This document shows, piece by piece, positions 1 through 12,602 of a stretch of DNA of 64,000 nt; the first letter of the stretch is position 1, and the number at the start of each line of letters is the position of its first letter. Made by a program: the position numbers and the translations under genes. Origin of the DNA: Cornus controversa (lineage: Eukaryota; Streptophyta; Magnoliopsida; Cornales; Cornaceae); assembly GCA_026545225.1 (NCBI GenBank), contig CM048853.1, positions 40,564,755 to 40,628,754 of the forward strand, read 5' to 3'. The notes below the pieces were generated by a model, which saw only the letters and a program-made list of their open reading frames with translations, searched no databases and was not told where the DNA came from.

Positions 1-736
1 CCTTTTTGAATTCGCTTCAAATCTATCCATAACTCTTTCCATGGTCAACGAAAAATTATCTTCCTTTACCCTACGACGAGGCACCCTCAGCTCTTCACTA
101 TGTTCCCTCTTAATTTCCTTCTTAGGCAAAGGATTTTCATCACTATCCGAGGGACTTAAGGTGGAGGGATGTGCCTTAGAGCCAGTTGCATTTGTTCCAT
201 CAAAAATTTCACACAACCTATCATAGTGCATACAACCTTTTTTCTTGAATCGTTTCACTCTTGGCATAACCTACAACATGTAATTATCAGGGTCAAGATA
301 AACTAAACATAAGCAAACTCAAAAAAGAAAATAAATATAGGACCATACACACCTTCTCCAATTTGTCCCACCTATCATCATCCATTATCACTTTCCCAGT
401 TGTTGAGTTATATCCAACTCCAGTCTCTTGCAACAATCTTTTGAATTCTTTTTGTGCAATTCTCAGTTGACTGTACTTGTTTTTCAGTTGACGTTTATCA
501 TAACTATAGTCAGTGAAAATTTTCATTCCCACGATGAGGTTATTCCAACCAGAATTGGAAAATGTAGTCGTAAGTCTATTCCCTTTTTTTATTTCTTCCT
601 CCATCAGTTGGATAAACTTCTCTTCCTTGGAGGCATTCCATATGTTATTGTCATCTTTACCAACCTCAATCACTTCATTATCTCCACTAATCAAATTGGT
701 GGTCATTTGAGATAATGGATCAAACTCTATATCCAT
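1..736 (-). CDS. MYB/SANT-like DNA-binding domain protein, 5' part (runs off window)
   Basis: Two exons are visible on the minus strand: 736-353 and 270-1, joined by an 82-bp intron with a GTGTGT donor and a TTGTAG acceptor. The phase is 0 on both sides, so WDKLEK continues directly into VMPRVKRFKKKG. Residues about 33-128 match the plant Myb/SANT-like domain (Myb_DNA-bind_3): a W-N-x-x-K-E-E-K-F start, a GW, the KNKYSQLR helix, then FKRLLQETGVGY and a DDRWDKL end. Exon 2 has the family's usual tail, YDRLCEIFDGTNATGS followed by an acidic and then basic linker. Such proteins are nuclear DNA-binding proteins, many derived from PIF/Harbinger transposon partners (L10-interacting MYB-like). The ATG at 736 is the first in-frame Met of a clean exon. 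The C-terminus lies beyond position 1, so the target and exact subfamily cannot be given. No Harbinger transposase is visible next to it. Confidence 0.8.
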
Positions 737-1511
737 CTATTAGATAAAACAGCGTTCACGAGTAAGGATTTAATTAAAATTACATAGGAATTGGGACATG
801 TAACTAACAAATATATCTCAATAATTCAATTAGCTTTGAATAATATCAAGAACATAATTCCTAGTTCAAAGAAACAGCTATTGTGAATAAAGTGTCTTAG
901 TCTTGGAGAGCTAATAGGGAAAAATCTATAGTAAGAACTGTTATTCATGTACCAATACAAAGAAAGAAAATAAAAAATGAGAAGTGTTAGTACAAATGAA
1001 CTCCCTGTTTTGCCACAAGATAAAATCTTAATTCAAAGGGCACTTTGTTATAAGCATTTTTTAGTCATAGCAACTGTCACTGACAACCCTTACAATTCTC
1101 AAGAATTTCTGAGAAAATATGTTAGCAATTTTAAGGATTTTATTCATCTTTGCTAGTGAACATATGAAAATCTTTATATCAAACTGAATAGTGGTGTGTT
1201 GAAGATGAAATATTCAATAAGATTATCAAATTTGAGTCATTTGCCTCTAAATCATGGTCATTCAAACTTCTGAATTCAGTATTTTCAACTAGTTTAGAAC
1301 TTTCTAAAACGGTTCCAGTACTGAAAAATAATTAAAAAATTAATCTAAATTTCAGATATTCAAAATCAACACACAGAGAGAGAGTAGTGAATAAATAATT
1401 AGTAAGAAGCATTAGTCGGAACCTAGAAATATAAAATGGTATCCTTTTATTTTGCTCCACTCAACATAAAATCCAACAGGGACATCACTGAGAGAGAGGA
1501 AAAAGCAAAAG

Positions 1512-1513
<2 letters not shown>
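737..1513. other. Intergenic, upstream of the MYB/SANT-like gene
   Basis: AT-rich sequence with no convincing coding region. It contains the presumed promoter and 5' UTR of the minus-strand MYB/SANT-like gene, but I see no distinct TATA box or start-site signal. Confidence 0.5.

Positions 1514-1547
<34 letters not shown>
1514..1547. repeat. (AT)n microsatellite
   Basis: About 34 bp of uninterrupted AT dinucleotides in intergenic sequence. Confidence 0.95.
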
Positions 1548-1549
<2 letters not shown>

Positions 1550-2041
1550 AATGGGCATCAATAATGGCTAAATTGAGAAGCTGTCTGTTCACACTTCGGA
1601 TTCACATTCTGAATGTTCGTAAATGGGGATTTTAGATGTACCAAACATGACTTAATCCCCCAAAGATTAAACACTTGTCCAGGATATGATCATTTTGTTT
1701 TCACAGTTGTGTGTATATGGTGGGCTAAAGGTGGTTGGTGGCTATAATATGTTCATGCTATATGATTGATAATTATTCCAGTCTGCATTTAATTTCATAT
1801 TTCTTCTCAAATCTGGTTTTATGTTGAGTAATTAAGAGATTTTGTGTTTCTTGCAGCTTCTTGAACCTGGGAGATATATATGGTTGTTAAAATCCTTGTA
1901 TGGTCTTCTAATGCTGCTTCCACACGTATATCTGGGTTCATTTTGGTATTTCGGTCTGGTTGATAGATATACTTTTATGTTACAATCAAGCTAAGGAAAA
2001 AACTGTCACCTGGACCAAAGGATTTTAAACATCATATAAAA

Positions 2042-2236
2042 TTATATATATATATATGCTGGCGGCTGGGTAAGAATTGGCTTGTGTACCTGCTTCTTGG
2101 GATGGTACTGTTTGAGCTACCGGGAGAGTATAGACTTGAGGGGGAGCTGTTGGATAGTTCTATTGTAGCACTTGCCAAGGCACAGGAAATGAAAAGTTTG
2201 GTTGAGGTGCCTGCTGCAGGGGCCTGGTATGGGATT

Positions 2237-2274
<38 letters not shown>

Positions 2275-2305
2275 TTTAGGCATTATTGATGCTAGATCTG
2301 GTTTC

Positions 2306-2341
<36 letters not shown>

Positions 2342-2475
2342 CCAGATCACACACACACACACACAAACAAACAAACTCACATGAGCCCAGATCACACACA
2401 CACAAACACACGCTCACATGAGCAGAACCAGATCTTGGATACACACACACACACATCTATATATATATATATATC
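2042..2475. repeat. Cluster of (TA)n and (CA)n microsatellites
   Basis: TA runs lie at about 2042-2057, 2240-2271, 2308-2337 and 2457-2474, with CA runs at about 2347-2364, 2393-2410 and 2440-2455. The short open frames here translate to IYIYIY strings and are not genes. The sequence between the runs shows no recognisable family. Confidence 0.9.
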
Positions 2476-2550
2476 ATTTTCACCGTAGATCTAGAACATA
2501 TTGTAATAGAGAAGGAGAGAGGGAGAGAGAGTACTCACCTGTTGTTGCTA

Positions 2551-2614
2551 CGAAGAAGTTGAGGAAGACGATTGTGCGGCTGCGAAGAACTTGAGGAAGA
2601 CGATTGTGCGGCTG
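2551..2614. repeat. 32-bp direct tandem duplication
   Basis: Two adjacent 32-bp units (2551-2582 and 2583-2614) differ at one position, each ending in GATTGTGCGGCTG. The frame through them encodes repeated EEDDCAA-like residues, but no gene can be built around it. Confidence 0.85.
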
Positions 2615-3843
2615 AGTTTGTGTTATGCAATTTTGGTTTCCTTTTTAGGTTTCCTTGGTTTTGTTCTCAGATTTTCTTTACGACGTTTGTGGCTCCGTAA
2701 TTTTAAGTGGCACTGTAGCTCCGCTACAGTGCCCTTAACATTAGAATCCTATTCTGAAAGCAACAAATTCTCACTTTCAAAATATACCTAACCGTTTCCA
2801 AAAATCTGAACTAGAATTTTAAAATTTTAAAAGTGAAAATCGATTATCAAACGTGTTTCCGAGTGTAACTTCCAAAATTTTGGAATTGGCAGCTGAAATC
2901 CGAAATTGGAATGGTTTCCAAACACCCCCTAGCGTCTAGCTGCCGCCTGCCAATGGGTCCAGCCACCTGATTATTTCATAATGGTCCCACATAACAATTA
3001 CTTTTCTAAAAATATTTGAAAAATGTATTAAAAAAAACTTTTAACTAAAATGTACACAAAAACATAGGGCATGTTTGGTTTATTCAGAAACAGTGAAATC
3101 ATTTTTAACTTAGTTTTCAAAATACGTATTTTAAATATATATATTTTTAAATTTTTAGATTTTCAATTCTCAAAAAAAAAAAAATTTATTTTCAAAAAAC
3201 TGAATCAAACAAACTATATACTTTGGTTGCAACTTTAAAAAGGAAAAAATAGTGTGTAAAAGTGGATGGACTTCACCGGACAAATATATGTGAATGAAAC
3301 ACGTTCATGTTTAGGGTTTAGAATATAAATTGGTATAATAAACTAATTAATTTCTCAAATTAAATATGAATATGGAGGGACACGTCAGAAGTGGAATAGA
3401 ACAAGAAAAAGTCCATTGTAAATTAATTATGAAGATTCAAACAAATTATAATAAACCAATATTCATTGAAAAATTAGAATTGGTAAAATGCTATAATAAA
3501 ACAACTAATTTTTCAAATTAGATAGGAATATGAACGGACACACAACAATAATTGAATGAAAAAGTCTATTTTAAGTTAATCATAAAAGTGTAAACAAATT
3601 GATAATAGACCAGTACATATTGAAATTTTAATAGGAATTGGTATATTAAAGTAATTAATTTCTCAAATTAAATAGGAATATTGATGGACACATAACAATT
3701 AGTGTAATAGAATATAATAAACCAATTGACATTGAAAATTTAAAATAAGAATCAATATACGAGTAGTAAACTAATAATTTTTTTTGAATTAAATAGGGAT
3801 GTGGATATTGGACATGTAACATATAGTAGAATGAAAAATATAT
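2615..3843. other. AT-rich intergenic sequence, no gene
   Basis: No coding region is seen. A weak terminal inverted similarity (GTTTGGTTTATTCAG near 3070 against its complement near 3215) may mark a 150-bp hAT-like MITE, but its ends are not clean. Around 3340-3760 the motif 'ATTAATTTCTCAAATTAAATAGGAATAT' style recurs three or four times at roughly 180-bp spacing, suggesting a decayed tandem repeat. Confidence 0.4.
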
Positions 3844-4101
3844 GGGTAAATATTACTGACACCCTCTGAGATTTGATGTATTGACATGCAGTTACAATTT
3901 TGTGAATTTTCATCACCAACATCTCTTGTCAGCTTTTTTATTTTTTTTAATATGTGAAATATCTTGATTGTTCCTGATTATTTAAATACATTTTAATATA
4001 AAAATATCATAGTAGAAAAATGGCCACAATACCCTTCATGATAATATGCATTAACAACTAATTTTTTTATTTTATTTTAATCTTATTATTTATGGAATAA
4101 A

Positions 4102-4147
<46 letters not shown>

Positions 4148-4533
4148 TGAATAGAGAAAAAGAAATAGAAATTCAATTACTTTTTTATTTTATGTTAACA
4201 TTATTATTTATGAAAATAAATAATTATATATAGATTACATATATTATAGTGTGTGTATATATATACAGGTATATTGAAAGAGGTATTTTGGTGCATTAGA
4301 CAGGGTTAAATGTGTAAATTTAGTATTCAAACGTGTTAGGTCAGAAGTCAAAGGGTCGTATGATCATTTCACTATCAAAATTGCTCTGACATGGTGTACT
4401 TTTGCCAAGAGGGAGTCTATGTGATATACGACATAAACCACAGGGGGTGTTGGTGATAAAAAATCATAAAGTTGTAGTCGTGCGTTAATACATCAAACTT
4501 CAAACAGTGTCAGTATCTTAGTGATATTTACTC
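3844..4533. mobile_element. Mutator-type MITE (non-autonomous, 690 bp)
   Basis: The ends are inverted repeats of about 85 bp. The left end starts GGGTAAATATTACTGACA and continues through ATTTTCATCACCAACA. The right end, read on the minus strand, starts GAGTAAATATCACTAAGATA and continues in parallel to TTTTTTATCACCAACACC. The flanking 9-bp sequences AAAATATAT (3835-3843) and AAAATCTAT (4534-4542) look like a target duplication with one mismatch. Long inverted ends plus a 9-bp duplication are typical of Mutator-like elements. The interior has no coding capacity and contains a (TA)n run at about 4107-4145. Confidence 0.8.
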
Positions 4534-4775
4534 AAAATCTATTATAAATTTATATTTATCTATCTATATCTATATCTATCTCCATATATATATCTATCTA
4601 TACTACTTATAAAAGTGTGAGACTTTTTTTTATTTTTTTTTATACATTTTTAATTTTTTAATACCATTTTATTTATTTAAACTAATTAACCTCCTGATGA
4701 CTCTACGTCTACCTTATCATAAATATTGAAACTCTCTCTCTCTCTCTCCAAATGTAAACTCCTAATTTATATATA

Positions 4776-5429
4776 GGCCAAAGTGTAATAAACTCCCCTC
4801 TAGTTTCAAAATGGTGCACAATACCCCATTCTCTTTTTTTTGGGTGCATTAAACACCCTCCAACTTATAATTTGGTGCAATTTGCCCCTATTTGGGTTAA
4901 GAATTGATGTAAAATGACAGAAATACCCTCATAGATAAAAAAAAATTAAAATTAAAATTAAAAAGAAAAAGAAAAAGAAAAAAAGTGATTAATTTTTCAA
5001 AAAATACCAAAAAAAGAAAATAAAATATAACTTTAATTTGTCAAAAAAAATTATCCAAAAAAATAACTTTAATTTACCAATTTTTTTTCTCGGTAAATTT
5101 TTTTCTGTAAATTAAAGTTTTTTTTTCTCGATATTTTTTGATAATTTGTTTCGGTATTTCAGCAAATTAAAGTTATTTTTTTCTTTTTTCGATAGTTTTT
5201 TTGGTAAATTAATTTCTTTTTTTCTTTTTTTTTTTTAATTTTAATTTTAATTTTTTTATCTATGAGGGTATTTATGTCATTTTACATCAATTCTTAATCC
5301 AAATAGTGCCAAATAGGGGCAAACTGCGCCAAATTATAAGTGGGAGGATGTTTAATGCACCCAAAAAAATGAGAGGGGGGTATTGTGCACCATTTTGAAA
5401 CTAGAGGGGGGGTTTATTGCACTTTGGCC
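4776..5429. mobile_element. Fold-back Mutator-type MITE (654 bp)
   Basis: The element is nearly all inverted repeat. It begins GGCCAAAGTGTAATAAACTC and ends with the complement, GTTTATTGCACTTTGGCC. The two arms stay complementary for about 300 bp, through the CTATGAGGGTATTT and TTTTACATCAATTCTTAA blocks to AT-rich inner arms. It is bordered by a perfect 9-bp duplication, TTATATATA (4767-4775 and 5430-5438). It has no coding sequence. A decayed relative lies at about 24795-25294. Confidence 0.9.
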
Positions 5430-6225
5430 TTATATATACCCTCACACATACTCTTAATAAATTATGTTATTTAAAAATTTTCTTTCTAAATGGCCACAGT
5501 TAATACCTTCTCAAACAAATAAATTATGTTATTTTAAATTTTCTTTCTAAACGACGCACAATTTTCACATTTTGTGAAGATGATTTTTTCTATACATTTT
5601 TTACAATTTTAAAAGGCTTTTGATATTCGCACTCCACTGATGACTTGAGGCATTCCACTATTTTTCTTTTCTAAATAAAGTTTACAAAAGAGTTCCTAAA
5701 TTACATAATACTTGATTCTCATATTTTTAATACCATAATTACCCTTTTTTTATATTAAAGTCAGAACACACTTGAATTCACTCTCAAGTATTTTCTCTCT
5801 CATATTGAAATTACACACGATATATATGTGAGTTATGCGGTGCGGAAGTGATTGCGAAAGTTAATTTAAAACCTAGTGGTGCGGAAGTGGTTGCAAAAAT
5901 TAATTTAAAACCTAGAAGGGTTGAATAGATTCACTTGCTCATTTGCTTAATTTTTCAAATTAATCCAATTTTAAGTCCAATAAAAAACTAATCAAACATA
6001 GATGAACATGAGAACCTATGACAATGATTAAAGCAATAAATAATCTCTTTCACTAATTGTTCTCTCTATCTCTCACTAATTGATATTTTTAATTTATATA
6101 ATTGGTTTTTTACTTTATAAATTTTTTTAAAACTCTATCATTACTAAGAGGCTTGATAAAGTGGGGAAATAGAATATGAAATGAATTCTAATAGCACTGG
6201 ATGATTTGAAAATCTTTACACTTCC

Positions 6226-6260
<35 letters not shown>

Positions 6261-6543
6261 TAATTCAATATAAATTGCAGTTTGTTTTGTTTAATATATA
6301 TTTATATATATTTGTGTTTCATATATATTTGTGTTAAATAAAAAAAATAGAGAAAAATGTATTCATCTTGTTTAAGAATTTGAGTTTGTATTAAATTAGG
6401 AATATATATATATATATATACACTATTCTTAAATATATGTAAAATTTTATACATTTCTTAATTTTTAAATAAGATATTATTTAATTTAATCCAAAAATAT
6501 ATATTTATTTAGGGCAAATTACTCTGACCTCCCCTGAGGTTTG
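5430..6543. other. AT-rich intergenic sequence with small tandem repeats
   Basis: There is no gene. A 39-bp tandem duplication (5839-5877 and 5878-5916, GGTGCGGAAGTG start), a (TC)n run at about 6225-6256 and (TA)n at about 6402-6420 are present. At 6511-6543 a sequence like the end of the MITE at 3844 (GGCAAATTACTCTGACCTCC) is cut off by the solo LTR that follows. Confidence 0.6.
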
Positions 6544-9500
6544 TGTAATACCCTGAAAAAAATTTAAATGTCTATTAATTTAAAGAAATTGAATTTCTTT
6601 ATATTATTATTTTATTTTATTAATTCATGTGAAATGTTTTTTTTTCTATAAATTATCATTGTAGGTGAGTTGCTTTTCTTTTATATATGTATCTTATCAT
6701 TTTATGTGGATTGCTTAGGTTTTATAGATTCAAATCATTTCATGTAAATTTCTCAGTTTATTTTTTTTTATCATTTTATGTGAATTATTATTAATTGTGT
6801 GTTATTTTATTTAAATGTTTTGGTTTGGGTTAGGGAGGAATTTGGGTTGGAATGATTGGGCTAAGGTTATGTTTAAAATGTTGGGCCAGGGTTATAATTA
6901 TATTATTATTGCTATTATTATTATTATTTTGATTTTATTTAGTTTTAGAAAAATCAATAATAGAATAATAATTAAGACAAAAAGGAAAAAGAAGAAATTA
7001 GGGTTTTTGCCGTTACTTTATGCACATAACTGAGGGAGGAAACGAAAGAGAGAAGGGAGTGACGATCGGGTGAATAAGTTGATTCATCAAAGAGGCAAGT
7101 TTGATTCTTCTCTTCCCCTTTGAATCCGTATGCATAGTCTAGGTTTAAGAATTTGGTTTATATCGAAAATCTGTTTATAATTTCATTTTGTTTTGTTGCT
7201 TCTTATGGATAAATTTCATAGAAATTTATTATGCTAAATTGTATATAAAAGTATATATATATATATATATATATAAGAATATATGCATATATATATTTCA
7301 TGTATGTGTAAATTGTATAGGAATCTGTTTATGCATGAATTTAGGATGAGAAAAGATGTTAATTCGTAAGCATTCTCTGTTGTGATTGTCTACAAAAAAA
7401 CCCTTGATCTTTAATAAAATAGATCGTGAGAAATTTGAGTTGAAAATTTTAAATTTTGCGAAGAACCCTATAACTTGTGAATTAGGGGTTTTTGATTCGG
7501 ACAATTTTTTATGAGGCCTTTTGTACCAATGGGTAGAGGGGATCAAGAGGAGAAGAACGGTACAAAAATCAGGCTGAACGGAGGTCGGACGAAGCCGGAA
7601 TCAGCGCCGAAAAATCCCCCAGCGCGCTGGGGAAGACAGCCCAGCCGGCGCGTGTTCCCCACTCGGGTCGGCACCGGCCGGTTACTGGAAAACTGTTTTT
7701 GGGCCCCACTCGCGGGAGCCCACCTCTAGGTCCAATATGGGCCTATTCCGGATAGTTTTGATATTTCTTTTGTATTTTTGAAATTTTCGGAAAAATTTAA
7801 AAATTAGAAAAATCATTTTTTAAAAATACTTTTATAATTCTAAAAATTCCAAAAATTTTATGTCAACTTTTGGGGAGCTTAACGAGCTTGGGGTTTAAAT
7901 TTCATGTCGAAATGATTTACCATTCTTTTTAAATTAATTTTTAAAATGTCTAAAAACTGTTTTTTTTAGCTTCTTTAATTTTAGAAAATAGTTAGAAAAT
8001 TCCCAAATTTTTACTGTAATTCTATGGAGGATAAATACACTTGGGTTTAAATTTTCAACTCAAAATAATCTTTCCTTGTTGTTCAATTTATTTTTAAAGT
8101 GTCTAAAAGTTGGATTTTCACCTTCTTTTATTTTTAGAAAATATTTTAAAATTCCAGAAAATTCTAGAAAAATTTAGGTAACTTTATAGGATTAAAATGC
8201 ACCTGGATTTTAAATTTCATGTGAAAATGACTCTCCCTTGTGATTGTGTTGGTTGTGAAAGTTTGACTCGAATTATGTTTATTTTCTTTTTGCTAGAAAA
8301 ATATTTTTTTAAATTTCCAAAAATTCTAGAAAATTCCAGAATGATTTAATAGGGTTCTTAGCAGTAGAATACGCCCAGAAACCTAGATAAAAGTTAGGTT
8401 TAGACTCCCTCATTTATTTGAGTGCATTGGAGGTTGAATTGAGAATTTCTTCTATAATGGATGTTTGAGTTATTTGATTCACTTGAATGTATTTTTCTTT
8501 AAGGATATAAATGCCCATCAAATACTTGATTATAGTCTACTTGTGAACGATTTATCTTATGATGATAATTTCATGTTGGATGATTTGAAATAACGGTTTG
8601 TGCAAATTAAATCATAATGCACCTTGTTATTTTGTATTGCATATTGGAATGTATCTATGCATTTTATTTTGGCATGTAAGGATTGCCCGGCGTGTCAGGA
8701 TCGCCCATACCTAATAAGGTATCTATGTATTTTATTTGGCATGTAAGGATTGCCCGGCGTGTCAATACCTAATAAGGTATCTATACATTTTTATTTGGCA
8801 TGTAAGGATTGCCCGACGTGTCAGGATCGCCCATACCTAATAAGGTATTTATGTATTTTATTTGGCATGTAAGGATTGTCCGGCGTGTCAGGATCGCCCA
8901 TACCTAATAAGGTATCTATACATTTTATTTGGCGTGTTAGGATCGCCCATACCTAATAAGGTATCTATACATGTATGCATACGTTTTCTTTATTTTGAAC
9001 TTAAAGAATGTGTTCATTGTTGGATGATAAGGGTTTGTTGGAACAATGTATAAGATGATTTTACTTCTGAAAAACATGAACTAAATAGGAAATGACTAGT
9101 ATGTATATATCTATACCTATTAAGGTATCAAAAGATTAAATGATGGCATGTTAGGATTGCTTAAACTTGATATTATTTCATGTTATGTTTATTTCTGCTG
9201 AAATTAAGAAATGTGATCACTTTTGCGTAATAAGGATTTGGGTGGAATATTATAATTAATGACTGTTGTTTTGAAAACATGAAACTAGAATAAGAATAGC
9301 TTGTATGTTGAATCTATTATTTTCTTTTGTGTCCCTTATACTGAGGGTATGTATATTGGTTCTCTGATTGGGATGTAGTAGATAGAACTTGCTCGTGGGT
9401 TTAACCCACTTTGTTGATATTTCAGGTTTCAGACAGGTTCCACCACGAGGATAGAGTTTTAGGGTTTGGTTGTAGCAGACGTCTCATCTCATCAGTTACA

Positions 9501-9820
9501 GGGTAGGAACTTGTCTTCTTCAAGAGTCATACTATGACCTTTTGAGACTTTGATTGTTGGTATTAATTTTAGAATTAAAAACTTTGGTTCATTTTGGTTA
9601 ATGGGTCCTTGGGTTACAGGACTTCTAAATTGTATTACTGGACATATACTTGTTTAGTTAACAGTTATTTTAATTCAGAGGAACTTTCTTTTCTGCAATT
9701 AGAAAATTGTTCATTATATCTTTTGTATTCTATGCTTGTTGCTACCAGTTGGATGTATCTTCCAGGTTTTGTGTATGAGACTGGCCACCTCATGCGCGAA
9801 ATTTTCTGGGGGGTATTTCA
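6544..9820 (+). mobile_element. Long solo LTR of a Ty3/gypsy-like retrotransposon (fossil)
   Basis: This 3.3-kb sequence aligns end to end with 31933-35545. It begins TGTAATACCC and ends GGGGGTATTTCA, so it has the TG...CA ends and short inverted termini of an LTR. It contains a GC-rich block (about 7600-7740) and a minisatellite of 68-bp units (about 8670-8970). There is no primer-binding site after it and no polypurine tract before it, which fits a solo LTR left by recombination. The five bases on either side (GTTTG and ATATT) do not match, unlike its sister copy. Its family is inferred from length and ends only, as no coding part is attached. Confidence 0.75.
8670..8970. repeat. Minisatellite of about 68-bp units inside the solo LTR
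   Basis: About five units, some shortened, each read roughly GGCATGTAAGGATTGCCCGG, then CGTGTCAGGATCGCCCATAC, then CTAATAAGGTATCTATGCAT and TTTATTT. The same array recurs in the sister LTR at about 34390-34650. Confidence 0.9.
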
Positions 9821-11192
9821 ATATTCTTGAAGTGTCTAAGTGTAAGAGGTATGAATTGAAGGTGAAACTTCAATTTTTTCATACTTGGGGCAATTTTGCA
9901 ACTTACAGTCAAAGAGAGCTTCGATGCATCGAAGTGTCTACTTCGATGCATCGATCTTTAAAATATCCCATTTCATGTCAATTCCAATAGCTGTCGCACC
10001 TTGTGTCGATAGATGGTCGATGCATCGACTGCTTCGATACATCGAAACCTCTACTTCGATGCATCAACAATTTCGATGCATCGAAATAGCCACTTTGATG
10101 CATCTCATCGAAGCACGTGATTGCATACACAGTCATTTAAAATTTGAACCCCTCTTTTTTCCCTCTCTTTTCTCCCTCTCTCTCTCTCTTTCGCGACTCC
10201 CCCTTCTCTTTCTCTCGTCCGAAAAACCCAAGAACACCCATAACTCTCACGAAAGCCCAAGATCGTCCGTTTAGATCCAAGCTCAATCATCCTTGAAGGT
10301 GATTCCACGTGTGGACAACCTTGCACGGCTAGTTTCCACTTATACTAGGTAATGGACTTTATTTGAAGCTTGTAAGTATTTGTGTTGCATTTATGAAATA
10401 ATATGATGTGGATACAGTTATTTTGGGATTTTTTGGGTGAAATTGAGAGAAGTTGTGAGCATTTTTATCCTATTAGAGATTGGGGGTACACTAAGCATTC
10501 GGTAGTATGCTAGATGTTTTAAACGATGAATCCTTCATTTATGTTCATTTCCACATATATAAACTTGTGAGGATGGTGGTGTTGATTAATTGGTAAAAAT
10601 GAGGCGTATGCATGCATAAAATAATTCCTTTGAGTTAGGAACCTTGTGGAGGATAGTTTAAGAATTGAAAATAGGAGAAAACAGGTTCTAGTGAGTTTCA
10701 GCCGACTAAAACTTCCATCAGTCGACCAAAATGGTGAGATACCGAATGTTTGCAATTGCAGACTTTGCAGGTACCTATTTTGTCCGACCAAAACAACCCT
10801 TCAGCTGACCAAAACAACACTTCAGTTGACTGTAAGGCCTCATTCAGCCGACTGAAGCTGAAGGGTAGCTAGCTGATAGATTGCACAAGTTTCAGCAGGC
10901 TAATGGGACATCCAATAGCCGATCGAAACCTGAATGTGAGCTTAAATAGCATTGCTGAGTTCATATGCTCTACTTAGGGGGCCATGGTGAGATTGTAAAG
11001 CTTCTACTATGTTATGATAACTTGATATTAGTGATGATAATGTAAAGGCTTTCGCGATAAGTCATGGCTCAAAAATCGGGACGTGATAGCATGGAATCAT
11101 AATATGGTACCATAGTGAGATTATGGATAAGAGATTATGGCATGTAACCTAAGCACCCTCAATTTTTGGGAGTTGGATATCGAGGCGTGACA
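9821..11192 (+). mobile_element. LTR-like fragment with palindrome and CAGYCGACY clusters (fossil)
   Basis: The sequence ends GAGGCGTGACA, a common 3' end of plant gypsy LTRs. It contains a pyrimidine-rich leader-like stretch (about 10140-10220), repeated TTCGATGCATCGAA palindromes (about 9915-10110) and repeated CAGCCGACT/CAGTCGACC motifs (about 10700-10930). The stretch at 48303-50520 has the same order of parts and the second motif. Its start is not delimited because it abuts the solo LTR to the left. Whether both are LTRs of one family is an inference. Confidence 0.45.
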
Positions 11193-12111
11193 AGTTATAT
11201 ATATATAATGCAAGATCAACTTGCCTTAATTATTTTTTCAATTCAATATTTGCCTCTCCTATAAGCCGATCCCTCAGTCGCATCTCTCTATCTCTCTCTC
11301 GCTTTGCGTGAAATCTTGGAGGCTTAGTTTATATTGTCGGTATAAAACCCTAGCCTTTTAATTTATAGAGTCTATTTAGAAGTTATCATCCTATTAGGAT
11401 TAGAATCCTATTTAATTCAAATCCCTAATCTTGTAACACAAATATAGATATATAAATATATATCCTTATATAATATAAAAAAACACCCAGATATTTTACT
11501 TATTTACTTCTATATCCTTTTTTTTAAAAACAGAAATTCTGAGGTGTTACAATAACCCTTGCTTGAAAAACTTTTGAATCAATCTTTTCAATGAGTCTCA
11601 AGTATTAAATGTGTTTGTTTTATATTCTGTCCATTCAACCAAAGTTACAAACAGTATTAGCAGGCAGGCAGCATGGCCAAACACATTAAGAATTTTAATG
11701 TAATGCACATTCATTAAGAATTTTCTAAAATTGATAATATGTATTTGATACTTAATAAATTTGATTCAAATTAAAATTTTCAAGTTATTTTTTTTTTCTA
11801 AAATGAGAATTGGAATCTCTAAAAAATGAATTGTTTTTCCTGAAAATGAAATTGCGCTTAGACCTTTGGATTTTTTCTTTTTGTATTACTTAATTTCTTC
11901 ATCTTTTTAAAGATTTTTTATTCTAATTTTTTAGGTTATAAATTCCTCCTTATTTAAATTATATCAAATACACCAAACTTGTAATCCAATGATATAACCT
12001 TCCCATCCTCAAAGAGGAAGGAAGGGGATCGAGCCCCCAACATGGAGGTAAGGGGTTGTGGGTAAAATAGTGGGTGAGTCCATATTATTCTCATTTTTGT
12101 TCACAAATACT
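11193..12111. other. Intergenic, no gene; possible retroelement remnants
   Basis: No coding region. A GAGGTGTTACA at 11541-11551 resembles another LTR 3' end, but no matching start was found. At about 12020-12050 the minus strand reads GGGGGCTCGATCCCCT, a possible box B of a tRNA-derived SINE, without further support. Confidence 0.35.
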
Positions 12112-12602
12112 AGGGCTCCGTTTGGATAGAAAAGAGAGAAAATAAATAAGTGCATAACATTAGTTATGAGAGAAATGAAAAGAAATGAGAGGATAACAAT
12201 AACTTATATTCATGTTTGGATAAAAAGAAACAAAAGAAAAGAAAAGAAAAGATAGTATTCTTGTTTGGATAAGATATGAGAGAGAGAAAAAAAAAGATAA
12301 TAATCAAATTACTGTCATATCGTTCTATATTTAATGGGACATAGGTGGAATAGCAATTTTTCTAATTGTTGAGTGCAGTTTCGAGATTATGAAAGTACTA
12401 CTTAACCCACTATCATTTCCCTCCCAATTTTCTTATTTTTGGAAGGATTAGGATACGAGGGATTGGGAGGGATAACTATCACTCCAAATATCTCACAATC
12501 CTCTTATTTCTATTAATTTAAAGTTACTAAACACAAAACACACTATCATCTCCTTTCTTTTCTCTCCTTATCCCTCCAAATCTTTCAATCCAAACAATGC
12601 CT
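12112..12602. mobile_element. Candidate hAT-type MITE
   Basis: The left end GGGCTCCGTTTGGATAGAAA and the complement of the right end, AGGCATTGTTTGGATTGAAA, form imperfect inverted repeats of the GTTTGGAT type common in plant hAT-derived MITEs. The interior is about 490 bp, purine-rich on the left and pyrimidine-rich on the right, without coding sequence. A clear 8-bp target duplication was not found, so the limits are approximate. Confidence 0.5.

Noticed and set aside
1-2940. A complete PIF/Harbinger transposon
   Set aside because: Only the MYB/SANT-like partner gene is visible. No DDE transposase, terminal inverted repeats or TTA/TAA duplication were found.
7511-7729. Arg/Pro-rich small protein
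   Set aside because: The frame lies in the GC-rich block of a solo LTR, and the sister LTR has a different frame there.
8670-8970. CRISPR-like array
   Set aside because: The regular repeats are whole 68-bp minisatellite units without unique spacers, in a plant LTR.
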